From Pedobacter sp. N36a (GTDB lineage Bacteria > Bacteroidota > Bacteroidia > Sphingobacteriales > Sphingobacteriaceae), in NCBI RefSeq assembly GCF_014472395.1, contig NZ_JACSZW010000007.1, forward strand, positions 62,001-126,000: a stretch of DNA of 64,000 nt. Direction: 5' to 3'. Positions 1-14,472 of the stretch are shown one piece after another. Position 1 is the stretch's first letter. Each line of letters starts with the position of its first letter. The notes under the pieces were generated by a model. That model had not been told where the DNA came from, did not search any database, and saw only the letters and a program-made list of their open reading frames with translations. The position numbers were made by a program, and so were the translations under genes.

Positions 1-3000
1 ATAGATTGCTCCTCCATAATGGGCCGCAGTTGAACTTACTTTATTGCGACTAAAAATACTGTTGTCAATTCTGATACTGCCATTCGTCCAGATTGCCCCA
101 CCATGTTGCAGCGAGATATTCTCTATAAAAGAAACCCTGTTTAAGACTGGTGTCCCAGCAGCATAAATTGCACCTCCCATTCCGTTTGCCGCATTCGCTC
201 TGAAGATCACATCGGTAATTTCCGGGAAGCCATTGGCGATAAATAAGGCCCCACCAGTAGTCGCTTTATTTCCTGTAAACTCCGATTTGCTGATTTTTAA
301 ACCTGCTCCGGAATTGTTATAAATCGCTCCACCTTGTCCATTGGCAATCGTATTGTTTACAAATTTTACCTCCTCCAGTTCCAGTAAACCGCTATTAAAG
401 ATGGCGGCTCCGTAACCAGTGTAGCTAGCCGATTCAGTGATTTTATTGTCTTCAAAAAGGCCTTTAGTTAAGGCAAAGCCCCTGGAATTGTAGACCGCAG
501 CACCCCGGGCATATGATCCTTTGGCAATGTTATTCGTAAATCTGATATTGCTGTATTCCGCATCTCCGGTATGGAATAAACCTGCACCATAAGTGGCCAG
601 GTTGTTCTTTATCCATAGATTTCTGAAGATGGCAGATCCGGCCGTATTGTATATACCTGCACCGTAATAATTGGCATTGGAACCAGAGCTATAAGTAGTC
701 AGTGATTTTCCTCCCTGAATACTAAAACCATCTAAAACTGTTGCCGCCGTCAGGGCTGCGGTATTATACACCACGTGGTAACTGGCTACTCCAGTGCTGC
801 CATCCAGAATGGTTTCATTCGCAGCAGAAATGGCTGTACTATCTCTTTCTGTAAGTAAGGACTCCCTTCCGGCAAACCCTCCGTACATTTTTACACCTTC
901 TTTTAAGGTGAAATAACTAGTCGCCAGAGCACCCGGATTATAAGTTCCTTTTGCTACCCAGATTTCATCTCCTGCCTTGACTTGCGCCATCGCTGCAGTT
1001 AAATCTGTAAAAGCATGCTGCCAATTGCTTCCGTTATTGTCGCCTGTTGCTGTCTGATGTACAAATAACTTAACTGGTCCCTCTTTAACGTTTACGGTGT
1101 ATTGCTTATTTCCTGCTATTGTTCCATCAGTCGCGCCGATGACAAAGGTATAGCTCCCTACTAAGGTTGGCGTGCCCCTTAATTTACCATCAGGCAGGAA
1201 CACCAGGCCGGTGGGTAGTTTCCCTCCCTGGAAGCTCCAGGTCACCGGCAATGTAGTTCCGGTATAGGTAAGTTGCAGATCCAGGTAAGCCCCTCTGCTG
1301 AGGTCTGGAATTAAGCCCGGGCTGATCATCAGCTGTCCGGCGCCATCATGCTCGTAAGCTCCAAGATCCACCACATCATTTACCAATCGGGGGTTGCCCG
1401 CCAGATCCTGATCGAAAGTCTGCCAGTTGTTATCTCCCACGTTGATGGCCAGAGAACCTCCTTTAAGTTTAAGGTTGTCGGCGGATGCATCTTCAAACAT
1501 CGGGTCTCCGATTTTAATCTCCGTTCCGGCAGCATAATTATTTTGAACTATAGAATTGCCGACAATGATTCCTGCGTTCAATTGATCCGCAACATTGTTG
1601 CCGCGCTTATTGTTCCAGAAGATGCTATTATGAACGTTTACTGTTCCTGAGCTACGGTACAAAGCTCCTCCATAACTTAGCGTTGCACTTGCATTGATAT
1701 AGTTGATGCTGTTGCCACTGAAACTCACGTTGCTGATATTGGCAGTTCCCGAGCCGATATAAATGGCTCCCCCAAAATATCCTCCGGTAGCGCTCACCTT
1801 GTTTCTACTGAAAATACTATTGTCTATTTTTAATGTTCCACTAGACCAGATGGCGGCACCATGTTGTACCGAGGTATTGCCTGCAAAGCTGATGCGGTTT
1901 AAGGTCATCGTAGCTCCCGTATAAATTGCCCCTCCTGTTGCTGTTGCAGCGTTGTCTTTAAAGCTTGCTGCGTACAGATCAAGGCTGCCATTTGCAAAGA
2001 ATAGGGCTCCACCGGTGGTTGCCTTATTTCCTGCAAACGTTGCTTCTTTAATTTTCACAATGGCTCCGGAGCTAGAGTAAATCGCTCCTCCCTGTCCGCT
2101 GTTAATGGTATTATTGATAAATCTAACGTCATTCAGTTCCAAAGCTCCCGCATTGAAAATACCGGCCCCATATCCGGTATAGCTGGTCGATTCCGTGATC
2201 TTGTTATTTTCAAAAAGTCCCTTTTGAAGTTTAAAATTTCCTCCATTGTAAACCGCAGATCCCCTTGCCGTATAACCTTTCGATTCATTGTTGCTAAAAG
2301 TGATATTGGTATAACTCGCCGTTCCCTGATGGAATAATCCTGCTCCATAAGTAGCAATGTTATTTTTAATCCAAAGATTTCGGAAGATCGCCGATCCGGC
2401 AGTATTGTATATTCCTGCCCCATAGTAATTGGCGTTCGTGCCAGAGCTGTAAGTAGTCAGTGATCTTCCTCCCTGAATACTGAAACCATCCAGAACTGTT
2501 GCCGCTGTTAAAGCAGCTGTATTGTATACCACGTGGTAACTTGCTATACCTTTACTTCCATCAAGGATGGTTTCATTAACCCCCGAAATTGCGGTACTAT
2601 CTCTTTCTGTCAATAGGGATTCTGTTCCTGCGAAACCACCATACATCTTTACTCCTTCTTTTAAGATGAAGTAAGAACTGGCTGTTGTTCCGGCAGTGTA
2701 ACTTCCTTTGGCCACCCAGATTTCATCACCTGCTGAGGTTTGCGCCAATGCGGGTTGTAAATCGGTAAAGGCGTTAGCCCAATTGCTACCATTGTTCCCT
2801 CCGTTTGCAGACTGACTTACATATAATCTGGCTGCACCACCGGTTACGGTAACGGTATATTGTTTACTTCCGATCAGCTGACCGTCTGTTGCCGCAGCTA
2901 CAAAAGTATAGCTGCCAATTAAGGTTGGCATTCCTGTGATTAACCCCTCAGGTGTCAACACCAAACCGACTGGCAAGCTGCCCGACTGAATAACCCAGGT

Positions 3001-6000
3001 ATAATTTCCTGAACCGCCGGTAGCCGTCATCTGAATGGCTGGATTTACCCCTCTTAAGAATGGGCTAAAAGTTGCCGGCAGAATTTTCAATCCTGATCCA
3101 CCTTGATTCTCGAAAGCACCCAGATCGATCTGATCATTAACTACCCTTGGATTTCCTGCAACATCTGTTGTACTGCTGTTCTTCGCATTGTCTCCAGCGT
3201 CTATGCCCGGAGAACCTCCTTTTAACTGTAGGTGATCAGTTGCTGCCTGCTCGAATAAAGGATCCCCAATCAGGACATTTGTTCCTGTGGCGTATCCGCC
3301 TTGTACCAGCGAATGGTATAATCCTACTCCGGCATTCAGCTGGTCAGGAATTTCATTCCCACGTTTATTGCCCCAGAAAATACTATTGTTGACATTGATC
3401 ACACCCGCACTACGATACAATCCGGCACCACCTATGGTACTGGCATGAGTAAAGGCAATCCTATTTTCACTAAAGGTAAGGTTGTTTAAAGTAGCTGCTG
3501 CTGCCACATATAGACCCCCTCCGTAATAAGCACCAACAGTGGTGACTGCATTTCTACTGAAAACCACATTGTCCAGGTTAGCTGTTCCTCCCAGGTGATA
3601 CATCCCTCCTGCCTGCTGACCGGAGGTATTATTGATAAATGAGCTATTCAGCATAGTCAATACCCCACCATTGTGCGCAAAACCACCGGCATAAAGTCTG
3701 GCGGTATTTTGCTTAAAAGTGGCGTTGTTTAGGGTTATCGCGGTATTTAGATTGTACATCCCCCCTCCATAAGCACTGGCTTCATTATTCTGGAAAAGAA
3801 GGTGTGTAAATACTGCAGGTCCCTGATTGTAAATCCCTGCCCCACGATCTGCTTTATTATTTAATAGTTGAAGGTTATTGAAAATGGCTTTTACTGTGGC
3901 ATAATTGTAGATACCCCCACCTCGGTGGTTGTCTGTATCTCCGGCAGCGAGTGCTTGTCCGCCGCTAATTGTAAATCCATCTAGTATCGTGGCAGTGGTT
4001 AAAGCCAAATTGTTAAACACGACGTGCCTACTGGCTACCCCCTGACTACCATCCAAAATACTTTGATTGTCGCTGTGGATGGTATTTGCCTGTCTTTCTT
4101 CAAGCGTGTTTTCTGTTCCGGCAAAACCACCATAAACTTTTACCCCCTCCTTCATGGTAAACCAGTCTGTGGCCAATAAGCCCGGGCTATACTTTCCTTT
4201 CGCCACCCAAATCTGATCTCCGGTAATAGATTTGTTCCAGGCATTTTTCAAATCGGTAAAGCCATTTTCCCAGCTGCTCCCATCGTTATTGCCAGTGCTT
4301 GCTGCTACATTAGTATATAAAATGGCCGCAGCAGGATTTACCAATAAAGTGTATTGCTTGCTGCCTACCAATTCTCCATCGGTTACGCCAACTACAAAAA
4401 TATAAGACCCAGCAACCATCGCTCTTCCTGACAGCTCTCCATTAGGTTTAAGTACAATTCCTGATGGTAAATTTCCTGAAGTAATTTTCCAGATTAATGC
4501 ATTTGTAGAACCGGTTACAGTTAAAGGAACCTCCAGTTTTTCACCACGATCATAGGCCTTCAAACTTGTTGGAGCAACGATCAGACTGGCTGTCCCCTGA
4601 TTTTCGTAAGCGCCCATATCCACGGTTTCATTTACTAAACGAGGATTCCCATCGAGGTCTTTAGTGGTAGAAATCTTGGTGTTGTTTCCCATATCTATTG
4701 CGGGAGATCCACCTTTCAGACGAAGGTTATCCTGCTCAGGACTCACAAACATTGGATTCCCGATCACAATATTTGTCCCTCCCGAATAGTTCCCCTGCAC
4801 AATACTCTGGTCAACAGTAACCACTCCTGAAATTTGATCCGGAAGATTGGCACCATAAGTATTCCCCCAGAAAATACTATTGTAAACAGCTACAGTCCCG
4901 CCACTACGGAATAATGCGCCACCCCCTGCTGCGGCTCTGGCAATGCTGTTGTCACTGAAAGTAACATTGATCAAAGTCGCATTGGCGGTTGCATACATCG
5001 CTCCACCATAATAGTTCCCCGTAGAGCTGACCTTATTTCTGCTGAAGATCACGTTGTCCAGCTTGGCAACACCCCCGGAATAAAAAGCACCACCATGTTG
5101 TACCGCCTCATTTGCAATAAAAGAAACGCGGTCTAATACTGGTGTTCCCACACTATTGATGGCACCCCCCATTCCTGTGGCCCTATTTCCAATAAAGCTC
5201 AGCTCCTTCAGTTCCAGTACCCCTGTGCTCAGATAAGCCGCTCCACCAGTTAGCGCCGTATTTTCAATAAAAGTAGTTTTTGATATTTTTGAGGAAGCAC
5301 CTGCAGCATGGTAATATGCACCACCTTGCGCATAGCCCGTTCCCTCTATTCTGTTGTTTTTAAAAGTCGCATTGCTAATGTTTGTGAAACCATAATTCAT
5401 CATTGCACCAGCGTAGGTATTACTTCCTGCTGCTACCACATTGTTTTCAAAAGTAAGGCTGTCCAGGTTTCCTGTTGCGCCACTATTTATATATAATGCG
5501 GCGGCTCTTCCATAACTACCAGTCGTGGTATTGCCAATAAACTGGGTATTGGTAATGGTGGCTGTACCTCCGTAAATCATCATCCCTCCACCATAAACCG
5601 CATTGTTACCGGTAATGAACAAGTTATTAAATATCGGATTTCCCAGGCTGCTGAAAATTCCTCCTCCATAGTGGTTTGTGCCTAAACTACTGCTGTTAGA
5701 GTTGATGGTTTTTCCTCCGCTAATCGTAAATCCGTCTAATAAAGTGGCATTACTTACTGCAATGGTATTGGAAACAACATGGTAACTTGCTACCCCCTGG
5801 CTGCCATCCAGGATACTTTTGTTAGTGGTATTGATGTCTGTTATTTTCCTTGCTTCCAATGTTGCTTCTGTTCCGGCGAAGCCTCCGTATATTTTAACCC
5901 CCTCTTTTAGATTGAATGTTGATGTGGCGAGTAATCCCGGGCTGTAATTCCCTTTTGCCACCCAGATTTCATCTCCTGCAATGGATTGGGTAATGGCTGA

Positions 6001-9000
6001 TTGTAAATCGGTATAGGCATTTTCCCAATCACTACCATCCTTTTTTCCCGTTGCCTTCTCATTGGTCATTAGATGTGTACTGGCCGCATTGATGATGTAA
6101 GTGTATTGCTTGCTGCCGATAAACTGTCCATCGGTTACAGCGACGACAAATGTATAGCTCCCTGCGGTCATCGCTCTGCCCGTTAACCATCCTCCGGAGC
6201 TTAGCGAAAGACCTGGTGGCAAACTTCCTGAAGACACTGTCCAGCTTAATTTTCCTTCAGCGCCGCTTGCCGTAAATTGTTGATTTAAGATCGCCCCTCT
6301 GCTTCCCTGAGGAAGTGTTGCGGGAAGAATGCCTAAGCTTGCTCCGCCTTGATTTTCATAAGCTCCCATATCCACCTGACCGTTCACCACCCTTTCGTTG
6401 ATGTCCAAATCTCTGGAAGTTCCAGTAGCCGAGTTGTCGCCGGCATCTATGGCTGCCGATCCTGGTTTAACACGCAGGTTATCATTAGCTGCATCTGTAA
6501 AAGATGGATTCCCGATGGAGATATTCGTTCCTGTAGCATAGCCGCCCTCAACGATAGCATTCGCAATGGTTAATCCTGCACCAGATACTTGATCTACTAC
6601 ATTTCCACCACGCCTATTGCCCCAGAATATACTGTTATAAATGGCAGCTGTTCCAGATGCGGCCTTGAAAAAGCCTGCACCGGTAGCAATTGTGGCATGC
6701 ACATAAGCGGTGGTATTGTTACTAAAAGTGGTATTGGAAAGGGTGGAAGTTCCTGAGGCATGGTACAAGCCCGCCCCATATCCACTGGTATTCACTCCGG
6801 TTACTGCATTTCTGCTAAAGATGATATTGTCCAGTCTGATTACCCCACTGTTGTAAATCCCTGCACCATGCTGCAGGCCGATATTGGCAATAAAAGATCC
6901 ACGGTTCAAGGTTAAGGTTCCACTGGTATATATTCCGGCACCTTGAGTTGCAGAAGTATTTCCTTTAAAGGTTAAATCCTCTGCATCAATAACCCCGGCA
7001 TTTAGAATCCCGCCACCAGTAGTTGCTGAAATATTGCTTTCAAAAATTCCTTTTCTAATGGTCAATAAACCTGTTCTATGGTATAAACCGGCTCCTCCTC
7101 CTGTAGTCGCTTTGTTGCGCAAAAACTGAATATCCTCCAGTCTGACCTCCCCAAGGTAATTGTACATTCCCCCACCAAGAATTCCTTCATTCTCTACAAA
7201 GGTCAGTTTTCTAAAATTGGCCTGGGCATTTAGGTTGTATAAACCACCACCATAACCCACACCACCTGAAACGATATTTTTCTCCATTCGAATATTTTCG
7301 AATGTAGCAGGACTGTTGTTATAAATCCCCGCACCAGCCTGATAGGCATTGTTATTTTTAACCCATAGATTTCTAAATACGGCCGTTCCTGCATTGTTGT
7401 AAATCCCAGCCGCACTATAAGCAATGGAAGTACTTCCAGTTGCTGTTCTTCCTCCGCTAATACTAAAGCCGTCTAAAATCGTTGCTGCAGTTAATGCAGC
7501 TGTATTTGTTACGACGTGGTAACTTCTTCCATTTCCATTTAAGATAGACTCATGAGTTCCATATAGCGTATTTACATCCGCCACACGTTTCGATAAGTCA
7601 TCTTCAGTACCTGCAAAACCACCATACATTTTAACCCCTTCCTTCAGCGTAAATGTTGAAGCAAGCTCTGTTCCTGGAAGGTAATTTCCTTTGGCCACCC
7701 AAATCTCATCCCCTGCTCCCGCTTGAGCCAGGGCTACCTGAAGATCGGTAATCGCATCGTTCCAGTTGGATCCATTCTTTGCACCTACTGCGCCTTCACG
7801 GACATAAATACGAGTTGGAGCCTGTTGTACTTCTACGGTATATTGTTTAGATCCGATCAGCGTACCATCCGTAACCGAAACTACAAATGTATATCCGCCA
7901 ATTACTGGAACCATCGCACGGCCAAAAAATTTCCCTTCCGGAGCTATCGAAATTCCCGGAGGGAGATCTCCTGACAACAGCGCCCAAGTATAGGCCCCAG
8001 TACCACCGCTGGCTTGTAATTGGAGATCCTGCGCTTCACCGCGTATCATCACCGGAAGAGATGCTGGCGTAATTTTTAAAGAAGCACCACCTTGATTTTC
8101 ATATGCCCCCTGATCAACAATCGTATTGTAAAATCTTGGGTTACCATCGATATCATTTGTAGTCGTGGTATAACTATTATTCCCTTTGTCGATGGCCAAT
8201 GACCCGCTTTTCAGACTAAGGTCATCTGTTTCCGGGTTGCTGAATAATGGATCTCCTACCAGGATGGCTGTTCCTGTGGTATAATCATCCTGTACAGTAC
8301 TGCTGATGATCGCATTGATTCCAGTGTTCAACTGATCTGGAACTCCGCCAGCTTTGGTATTCCCCCAGAAAATACTATTGTAAATTCTTACCGTACCACT
8401 ATTTTTGAATAAACCTCCACCCGCATTCGCCGCCACAAAAGCGACATTGTTGTTGCTGAAAGTTCCATTGGTCAGGGTTAAGGTGCCACTGTACAAATAC
8501 AATCCACCACCATTAAACAAACCTGTCACCTTATTCCGACTAAACACAACGTTATTCATCGTATTGGTTACTGTTCCATAATAGGCCCCTCCATTTTGTA
8601 CCGCAGTATTTCCGATAAAAGCAACCCGGTCCAGCGTACTTGTTCCCACGTTATTCATGGCACCAGCAATCAAGGCCGCGGTGTTCTCTCTGAAAACAGC
8701 ATCTGTCAGGGTGATGGTACCCGAATTGTAGATCGCTCCCGAATGACCATCTGATCTGTTCTTATTGAATTCGGAATTGGTCACGATCAGGTTGGTCACA
8801 TTTGCAGCATTCACCAATGCCCCTCCATAGGTTATACCCAGGTTATTCTCAAATATCGCTTTGTTGATGGTAGCGCCAATTCCGGAGTTGTACACACCTC
8901 CACCAATCGTTCCCTGGTTACCCTTAAAAATAACATTATTAATCACCGCATTTGCTCCGGAGGTAAATAAACCAGCGCCATATCGAAGCCCTGTAATCAG

Positions 9001-12000
9001 GATATTGTCTTCAAAAAGTACGTTATCAATTTTTAATGCCGGCGCCAGGTTATAAAATCCTGCTCCGTATTGGGTCCCTTTATTATTTTTGATGATCAGG
9101 TTCCTGAAAGTACCGTTTGCCGCAGCAGCAAGATGGTTGATTCCAGCACCGGAAAGATTAGAATTTCCATTAGAAATGGTAAAACCATCCAATAAGGTTT
9201 CTATACCTAAAGCTGTGGAATTGGTGATGACGTGGCGGTTAAAATCATTCCCGCTTAAAATTGTTTCCTGCTGGGTAAACTTACCATTCGCATCCGCCTT
9301 ACGCTGGGTTAGACTCGTTTCTGTACCTGCAAATCCCCCATACATCTTTACTCCTGAAACCATATAAAACGCAGAATCCAGAACTGCTGTAGGGATATAT
9401 TTTCCTTTGGCTACCCAGATTTCATCTCCATCTTTTGCCAAGGTCAATGCACTTTGCAATTTGATGAATCCATTTTTCCAGTCTACACCATTATTGCTTC
9501 CTGTTGCATCCAGTTTAACATGTAGTCTTGTGGCACCAGGGTTTACAACCAGGGTATATTGTTTTGTTCCAAGGAGGGCTCCCTGAACCGAACGAAGCAC
9601 AAAAACGTAGGTTCCAGCGATCATTGGGATTCCGCTGATTATCCCTGTTTGGGGATTTAAAGTTAAGCCTAAAGGTAAGGTACCAGTAAGTACCTCCCAG
9701 GTTGCCGGAGCAGGTCCATTGCTTAAGCTAAACGGCAGTTCAATCGATGCTCCACGCGTCAATGGCGTTAATGACTCCGGAAGAATGGTTAAAGAAGCAG
9801 ACATTCCCAATGGATTTTCAAGAGCTCCAAGGTCTACTGTTCCATTCACAATTCTGGGTTTTCCTGCAAGATCCGTTGCCGTAAAAACCTGCAGGTTATC
9901 ACCTGCATCAATTCCTATAGCGCCATTTTTTAAGCGTAAATCATGTTGTTCCGGATTTTCAAAATCAGGGTTAGCCACCAGGTTATTGATCCCGGAAGTG
10001 TAGTTGTTCTGAACCAGGTTGTTCGTCATGTTTTTAAGCACAGCGCCACCGATCTGATCCTCTACATTGGCCCCACGTTTATTGCCCCAGAATATGCTGT
10101 TATAAATATTTACTGTAGTTGGGCCAGCCCATAAACCTCCACCGGCAAACGTTCCCTCTGCAGCTGTCATTGCTACCGTATTCTGACTGAAAGTACTATT
10201 TTGAATATGAGCGGTTCCACTTTCCACCATCATCCCGCCACCATTAGAAGAGGCTGCAGTACTGGTGACCACATTTTTACTAAAGATCGTATTTCGCACC
10301 GTCGCCAGAGATAAGGTATAAAGTCCTCCACCTCTTAATTCCGCCGAATTTTCAAGAAAAGAGACGCGGTCAAGTACAGCTGTTCCGGTACTATACATCC
10401 CGCCACCATAGGTCTTAGTGGTATTGTTTTTAAAGCGCACATCGCTCAGACTGACCTCTCCAGTATTTACCATTCCTGCTCCTGATGCAGAACTCGTATT
10501 CCCTTCAAAACTGCTTTCAGTCAGGACAACTTTAATTGCGGTGATATTGTATAATCCTCCACCTTGTGTGGCAGTATTGTTTCTGAAAACAACCTGATTC
10601 AATAGGGCATTGGCACCTGAGTTATACATCCCACCACCATATCTAGTGCTCGTCAGTACCTCGTTATTGTCAAAAAGAACATTGTTCAATTTTAAACCTA
10701 TGGCAGCATTGAACATCCCTCCACCATAGATATTGGCTTTATTATTTTTAATGATCAGGTTGTTGAAAATTGCATTACCAACCGAAGCACCATTGTAAAT
10801 TCCTGCTCCATATCCATTTGCGGAAGTCCCATTTGCAAACCCTTCTGTGATGGTAAAACCATCCATCAGGGTATTGGCAGAGAGGACCACGACATTGTAT
10901 ACCACATGTTTATTGGTTCCATTTCCATTCAGAATGGTTTCATTGGCAGTAAATTTCCCAGATGCATCGGCTTGTCGCTGACTGATCTCAGTCTCAGTCC
11001 CTGCAAATCCACCATACATTTTCACGCCAGAAACCATAGAGAACGCAGAGTCTACATGTAAAAACGGACTATAGGTCCCTTTTGCTACCCAGATCTCATC
11101 TCCATCTTTTGCGAGTGCCAATGCAGTTTGTAACCTGGTAAAACTATTAGCCCAATCGTTCCCACTATTTTTTCCTAAAGCGGCTGCATTGACATGTAAT
11201 CTCGTCAGTCCTGCATTCACCACAACCGTATACTGGCGGGTTCCCACTTTATCTCCCTGTAATACGCGCAATACAAAAACATAGGTTCCGGCTACCATTG
11301 GAATACCACTTAACTTTCCAGTATTGGCATTCAGCGTAATTCCCAAAGGCAGATCTCCCGTTAATAGCGACCACTGTGCGGCACCAGAACCGCCACTAAG
11401 GCTCAGCTCCTGTTGGAAATTAGCCCCACGAATCTGGGCTGGAATTTCCGCTGGCATGATGGTTAAAGAAGCAGGCGTTCCTATCGGATGCTCTAGTGCA
11501 CCTATATCTACAGTTCCATTGATGATCCTTGTATTTCCTGCAAAATCCGTTTCCGTACTCACCTTCAGATTATTTCCGGCATCAATAGCAATAGAACCAT
11601 TTTTAAGTCGGAAGTCATGTTGCTCCGCATTTTCAAAATCAGGATTACCGATCAGGTTATTGGTTCCGGAGGTATAGTTATTCTGGATAAGGTTATTGGC
11701 CATATCTTTAAGTACCGCACCACCGATCTGGTCTGCGACGTCGTTCCCTCTTTTATTAGCCCAAAAAATACTATTATGAATATTCACCGTACCAGATCCA
11801 GCCCATAAACCGGCACCAACAAAACTTCCATCAGCAGCAGTAAGCGCTACGGTATTTTGACTGAAAGTACTATTCAGAATGTTCGCTGTACCAGTTTCCA
11901 CCATCATACCTCCACCATTAGAAGCTGCTGCGGTACTGGTTACACTATTTTTACTAAAAATCACATTTCGCAAAGTAATGGTCGTTAAGGCATAGAGCCC

Positions 12001-14472
12001 TCCACCTCTTAATTCTGCCGAATTTTCCAGGAAGGATACCTGATCCAGTGTTGCTGTTCCGGAACTATACATCCCGCCACCATAACTCTTGGTTAAATTG
12101 TTTTTAAATACACTATTTGTGACGCTGATTTCTCCGGTATTCAATAGACCAGCCCCTAATGCTGTGGTATTATTTCCTTCAAAACTGTTTTCGGTTAAGG
12201 TTACTTTTGCGGCTACGTTATATATTCCAGCCCCTTGAACGGCGATATTATTCCTAAAAATAACCTGATTCAAACTGGCATTAGCCCCTGAATTATACAA
12301 CCCACCACCGTATCTGGTTGAAGTTGTCGCTTCGTTATTCTCAAAAAGAACATTCGTCAATTTTAAGGCGACGGCCACATTAAACATCCCTCCACCATGC
12401 GTGTTGGCCTTATTATTTTTAATTACCAGGTTATTGAATATGGCATTCCCTACTAAGGAGCCATTGTATATTCCCGCGCCCTGACCATTCGTTGAGGTAC
12501 CATTTGCATAACCTTCCGAGATGGTAAAACCATCCATCAAGGTGTTTGCAGAGAAGGCAAGCACATTATAAATGACGTGTTTATTGATTCCATTTCCACT
12601 TAAAATGGTCTCATTTCTTGTGAATTTCCCCGATTCATCGGCCAATCGTTGAGTCAAACTACTTTCTGTTCCTGCAAAGCCACCGTACATTTTCACACCT
12701 GAAACCATAGCGAATGCAGAGTCAGCATGTAAAAATGGGCTGTACTTTCCTTTCGCTACCCAAATTTCATCTCCATCTTTAGCAATGGCCAACGCCGTTT
12801 GCAACCTCGTATATCCGTTTGCCCAGTCTACCCCGTTGTTCATTCCTGTTGCCGATACGTTCACGTGTAATCTGGCTGCTCCCGGGTTAATTGCAAAATT
12901 GTATTGTCTGCTTCCGATCAGACTTCCACTAGTTGCTTTGATCACGACCGAATAATTTCCAGCAATCGTCGGAATCCCACTTAGCTGTCCTGTTTGTGTG
13001 TTTAAGCTAATTCCGGGAGGCAAGAGCCCAAATGTGATCTCCCATTTACTTGCGGTGGCACCTCCTCTCAAGCTGAGCGGCTGGTTGTAAGGTAGTCCAC
13101 GTTGCTGTTCAGCAATGCTTCCTGGAAGAAGATCTAATGTCGCTGTCATTCCAGAAGGGCTCTCTATTGCCCCCAGGTCTATGTTCGCACCAACCAACCT
13201 TACATTGCCAGAGAAATCAGCCGTGCCATTCTGTTTGGAATTATCTCCTGCATCAATTGCTATAGATCCATTTTTTAATTGAAGGTCATCTCCCTCTGCG
13301 TTCCGAAAATCCGGGTTAGCGATGATATTATTTAGCCCGTATAAATAGTTATTTTGGACAATACTACGCTCCATCGTGATTCTGACCCCGCCAATCTGAT
13401 CCTCTACACTGTTGCCTCTTTTGTTTCCCCAGAAAATACTGTTATAAACATTCGAGGCCACATTCACATACAGTGCGCCTCCATAAGTGTTATTGTCTGC
13501 AACCGTATAAGAAATGGAGTTGTTACTAAAACTGCAGTTAAAGATATTCAGCGCAGTGCTCATGCCATATACGGCCCCGCCAATATGATTTGAAGCCAGC
13601 CCGGTAACCCTATTCCTGCTGAATATTGAATTCCGAAGCGTCATTCCACCCGAGCTGTAAATCGCTCCTCCCTGCTGACCGGCAGTATTTTGTATAAAGC
13701 TAACCCGATCTAATGTTAAAGAGACCGTACTCGCTAATCCCCCTCCATTGATAGTCGAAATATTGTTTTTAAATACATTATCCTCTAGGGTAGAAACTAC
13801 CGTATTGTATAGTCCTGCACCTGAGCTTGCCCCGGTATTATTGATAAAAGAAACACTTTTGAAAACAGCGGCTCCAGAATTATACATCCCAGCACCAAAG
13901 GTGTAACTGAAGGCCGCGTTATAAAAACTATTGTTCTCCAGAACAAGGTTGATGTAAGTCGGCGTACCACTATTGAAAAATCCTGCGCCATAATTACTGG
14001 CGATATTTTCCTTAATCCATAGGTTTTGAAAGACAGCAGATCCAGCAGTATTATAGATCCCTGCACCTCTATTCACTACATTTGAAGCGTTACTGTTTAC
14101 GGTTCTTCCTCCACTGATGGTAAATCCATCTAAAACCGTTTCTTTAGGAACATTCACAAGGTTGCTGACCACATGGTTGTTGACATTGTTACCAGTAAGA
14201 ATACTTTCATTATCGCTGAATAAGCCTGCCGCATTTGCGATACGCTGTGTCAATGAACTCTCCGTCCCTGCAAAACCTCCGTAAATTTTAACGCCTGCTT
14301 TTAGCGCAAATGTGGCCGCTGCCGCTGTCCCAGGGCTATAAGTCCCTTTTGCCACCCAGATTTCATTTCCGGTAGCCGCTTTAGTAATGGCATTGAGCAA
14401 GTCCGTATAGGCATTATTCCAATCCGCACCGGTATTTGAACCCGTAGCGGCAGCATTTACATAAATTTTAGT
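1..14472 (-). repeat. Array of about 8.6 in-frame protein-coding modules (about 1.5-1.76 kb each)
   Basis: The tyrosine codon of the YGGF landmark lies at plus-strand positions ending 14283, 12687, 11016, 9342, 7626, 5889, 4134, 2643 and 885. The steps are 1596, 1671, 1674, 1716, 1737, 1755, 1491 and 1758 bases, all divisible by three (532, 557, 558, 572, 579, 585, 497 and 586 codons). Approximate module limits are 14472-12874, 12873-11203, 11202-9529, 9528-7813, 7812-6076, 6075-4321, 4320-2830, 2829-1072, and 1071 to the edge. The copies have diverged, but they share entry segment, rungs, FWxNKRG, AIDAGDN and Ig-like tail in the same order. The fourth-last spacing (497 codons) is about 90 residues shorter, as if several rungs were lost. 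Confidence 0.9.

Noticed and set aside
1..14472. CRISPR-like or satellite repeat array
   Set aside because: The repeat unit is 1.5-1.76 kb, protein-coding, diverged and in frame; there are no short direct repeats with unique spacers.
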